Positions 61,700 through 64,000 of a stretch of DNA of 64,000 nt are shown one piece after another. Source of the DNA: Macrosoma leucophasiata (lineage: Eukaryota; Arthropoda; Insecta; Lepidoptera; Hedylidae); contig JAWQUS010000017.1 in NCBI GenBank assembly GCA_036365455.1, forward strand, positions 9,982,001-10,046,000, read 5' to 3'. The stretch's first letter is position 1. Each line of letters opens with the position of its first letter. The notes beneath the pieces were generated by a model. The model was not told where the DNA came from. It did no database searches and saw nothing but the letters and a program-made list of their open reading frames with translations. A program made the position numbers and the translations under genes.

Positions 61700-61748
61700 C
61701 TGTGGAACTCATAAAACATTTTCAACAGTTACATTGTAATCACATTAG

Positions 61749-62708
61749 TCAGTTTGAAGTTTTTATATTTATTTTTCCACAACACACAACTGGGACGTTG
61801 CTATGGTTAGCTACGATATTTTTTTTGATAAATCCAGAATGTCTCACGTCTATCATCCAGTCTAAGTTACAAGTCAAATGTGAACTGGCACCAGAGTCGA
61901 CATACCAGTCACTCTTGTCAAATGTTCCACATAGAAATATGGCACTAAATGCATTCGTAGATTTCGTAAATTTGTTTTCCGAACTTTTGAAAGATTTATT
62001 TTTATTGCATTGATTGCGATAGTGGCCGAATTGTTTACAGCCATAACATTTGACGTTTTGTTTTCCTTTGACAGGTAACATCGATACATGTCCACCGTCG
62101 CCATCTTTGTTGGCCATAGACTCTATAGACTTCTTTAGTGATGTACTCGAACGAGGGTTATTTCTATCACGGAAACATGCAAATGCATTATTCACATCAC
62201 TATTCTCTTCCGGTTCCATATCCATCAACTTCCCTTTAATGGCGTCTGACGTAATAATCATGCCGGAATGCTCAATCGCCATTATCATCGGCATAAATTT
62301 TTCTGTAAGACCAGCCAACATGATTGAGCCGATCCACTCGTCATTGATTCCAAATCCAGTCCCTTGTAATTTCTGACCCGCTTCTACGATCTGCGTAACA
62401 TACGACGTCATCGAAGTGCAATTTTCTAATCGTAAATCCTGAGTTATCGATTTCAATTTATTCCACAATTCTTTCGATGTTCTGACGTCTTTAATGTGAA
62501 CATAAAGACTCGGGTCGATTGTTAAAACCAGCACCGCTTTAGTTTTCATGTCATCTGCTGCAGCAGGCGGGTGATCGGGCTAGTGTTTTATGCACCCAAC
62601 CATGCCTTCTAATATAAGAAAGTTCTCAGCTGCGAAACACCACTCACTAAAGTTCTCGCGCCCTTTTAATTTTGGCACGCTAATTAAATAATTGGAACTG
62701 GACGCCAT
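61749..62708 (-). pseudogene. Copia gag and protease
   Basis: From the ATG at 62708 (MASSSNYLISVPKLKGRENF) a stop interrupts after CIKH near 62580. The frame resumes as LWNKLKSITQDLR, ENCTSMTSYVTQIVEAG, the zinc knuckle CYGCKQFGHYRNQC, and the protease site WYVDSGASSHLT. A stop or frameshift around 61745-61700 separates it from the next segment. Confidence 0.85.
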
Positions 62709-62901
62709 GACAGTCACACTCACGCGCACCTTTACTTTTGGGCAAAAGTCACTAAAGCACTATGTGCAATAATAGTTCAATAGTCACTAAACGGAGAATA
62801 ATGTTCATCACACTAGATAATCCTAACATTAAACTCACATTGTAACTATTACTTATACTTGAGGTATCTGGGGTGCCTGGGGTGCCTGGGCCTATAACCT
62901 A

Positions 62902-63122
62902 TAATAAAACAACGTGATATCTGGTGACCGGGAAATGACCGACTAGTTTATTGCATCATCACACAGACATAGTCACATACATGAATAGACATAGCGCACA
63001 CAGATAAACAAGTAAATAGATAACTTTGAATCGGATAGTCCGACTACCACAATGTGTCAAACAAACAAATCAACAAGAAGACAGCAGTGGTACCTACTAC
63101 CTATATTTTGATATTTACAACA
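62902..63122 (-). repeat. Copia 5' LTR
   Basis: It matches 56313-56528, and its start TGTTGTAAATATC is at 63122. It adjoins the primer-site-like GGTTATAGGCCCAGG at about 62883-62897. The duplicated GGGGTGCCTG next to it is a small tandem repeat. Confidence 0.88.
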
Positions 63123-63760
63123 GATAATTTTGTATTCTATAAAATTCAAAAAAAAATAAAGGACAATTTCATTTTTGAAGCTCTAGTCGTAAAATCAAGC
63201 ACTCAAAAAGTGGGACTATGGTGTATCATGCAGGTTTTTTTTTTCATCTTTTACGTGTTTGTAACTAAAAAATATTTAAAATGCACTGTGACGTATGCGG
63301 TGAAAATTGTTTACCAAGGGTTAGATATCTTTTATAGCAGTTTGTTTATTGACGCCATAGATCAGTAAGAAGAAGCCACAAATCGTTCCTGCGTTGACAT
63401 GTTCCCGAGTCTCATCGATTACGTGATTTGTGTTACAAATACAGTTTTATGAGCTGCTGAGATAAAAATTCACTATTTTATCTTGCCCTTTATTCGAGTA
63501 GCAAATAAAATAACGATGATGAGTATTTTTATTTTATTCGCTGTTCGTTGCTGAATTATGAAAAGAGAATTTCATTTTTGCAGCTCTCATCGTAAATATA
63601 AGCAACCAAAATGTGAAACTGTTGCGCATATGGTATTTCTGAATTATCATACTTAACACGTTTGTCAACATAAAATTTAAACCACATTGAAAAAGTGTAT
63701 GTCATCAAATCAGTTTTATGCTCTACCTGAAATATTTGCAAGAGAAACGAAACTCAATAC
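63123..63760 (+). repeat. Tandem repeat G, units 3 and 4
   Basis: 63123-63485 and 63486-63760 share TTTCATTTTTG.AGCTCT..TCGTAAA, AAGCA..CAAAA.GTG..ACT, and TTTATAGCAGTTTGTTTATTGA with unit 1. They continue units 1-2 across the Helitron and Copia insertions. Confidence 0.6.
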
Positions 63761-64000
63761 AAGAGTAGGTACCTGGGAGAAATATAGGTGAGGTTACGAC
63801 ATTCTATTGTTGATGAAATATAAAAGGTCAACGAAACAAGATTAAAAGCAAACCTCTCAGAAGTCTTCTCTCATAAAATTTTCTATCGAAACTTTAAAAT
63901 TACTTGTTGATGTTTGCACTTAAAATATAAATATGATCGAAAGAATTAAAAATAGAATAATAAATAAATTTGCAATAGTAAATTCGATTGCCGTCAGGAT
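63761..64000 (+). other. Intron 9, no feature recognised
   Basis: AT-rich up to the window edge; no CUB exon is seen. Confidence 0.45.

Larger units (their letters stand above)
56313..63122 (-). mobile_element. Copia LTR retrotransposon, nested and inactive
   Basis: Two direct LTRs of about 216-221 bp lie 6.4 kb apart, and a GATAA(TTT) duplication lies just outside them (about 56306-56312 and 63123-63130). Order on the minus strand is LTR, tRNA primer-site-like GGTTATAGGCCCAGG, gag, protease, integrase, RT, RNase H, polypurine-rich GAGTGGAAG, LTR: the Copia order, with integrase before RT. About 1.5 kb (LINE) and 0.74 kb (foldback SINE) are later insertions, so the original was about 4.5 kb. 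Confidence 0.88.

Noticed and set aside
49908..64000. Last exons of the host gene
   Set aside because: No ORF with CUB or transmembrane features and proper splice sites was found among the transposons.

Overview
The window is nuclear DNA from an insect, most likely a moth or butterfly. The order-level call rests on the repeat load: many small Helitrons that end in a GC hairpin plus CTAG, tRNA-headed SINEs, RTE/Jockey-type LINEs and a Copia element, all of kinds common in Lepidoptera. The base composition is AT-rich, and short exons are separated by introns of up to 20 kb.

One host gene on the + strand occupies the whole window. Nine exons were found with consensus splice sites and compatible phases: 424-811 (ATG at 499), 16149-16285, 16840-17040, 21266-21502, 22223-22329, 42522-42741, 43417-43566, 45958-46104 and 49746-49907. 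Joined, they give the first 558 residues of a secreted or membrane-anchored protein: a signal peptide, one LDL-receptor class A repeat (six Cys, residues 68-103), then three CUB domains with their four-Cys pattern (C106/C134/C169/C189; C271/C288/C337/C361; C423/C450/C485/C518). No stop codon or 3' UTR is seen, so the gene continues beyond the right edge. The acceptor at 423 shows that a non-coding first exon and the promoter lie beyond the left edge.

Nearly everything else is repeats inside introns. Intron 1 (0.8-16.1 kb) holds SINEs of five families, three hairpin-ended Helitrons, LINE tails and a perfect hairpin. Intron 3 (17.0-21.3 kb) holds a 5S-rRNA-headed SINE and a tRNA-SINE dimer. Intron 5 (22.3-42.5 kb) holds a four-copy tandem array split by an RTE LINE, a Jockey/CR1-group LINE, a second RTE fragment, many SINEs and Helitrons, and a decayed 2.3-kb Helitron with helicase remnants. 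Introns 7-8 hold inverted repeats, a duplicated splice donor and more SINEs. Intron 9 (from 49.9 kb) holds an old ~0.4-kb tandem repeat split by a Helitron and by a 6.8-kb Copia element. The Copia element is itself interrupted by a LINE and by a tRNA-bearing foldback SINE.

No intact transposon protein is visible: every RT, helicase, integrase and gag reading frame has stops or frameshifts. The points most worth follow-up are the 5S-derived SINE, the foldback tRNA-SINE with target duplications at two sites, the head-to-tail Helitrons beside the first coding exon, the 101-bp duplication flanking one SINE, and the duplicated splice donor of exon 8. I see no operon, CRISPR array or defence-type system.
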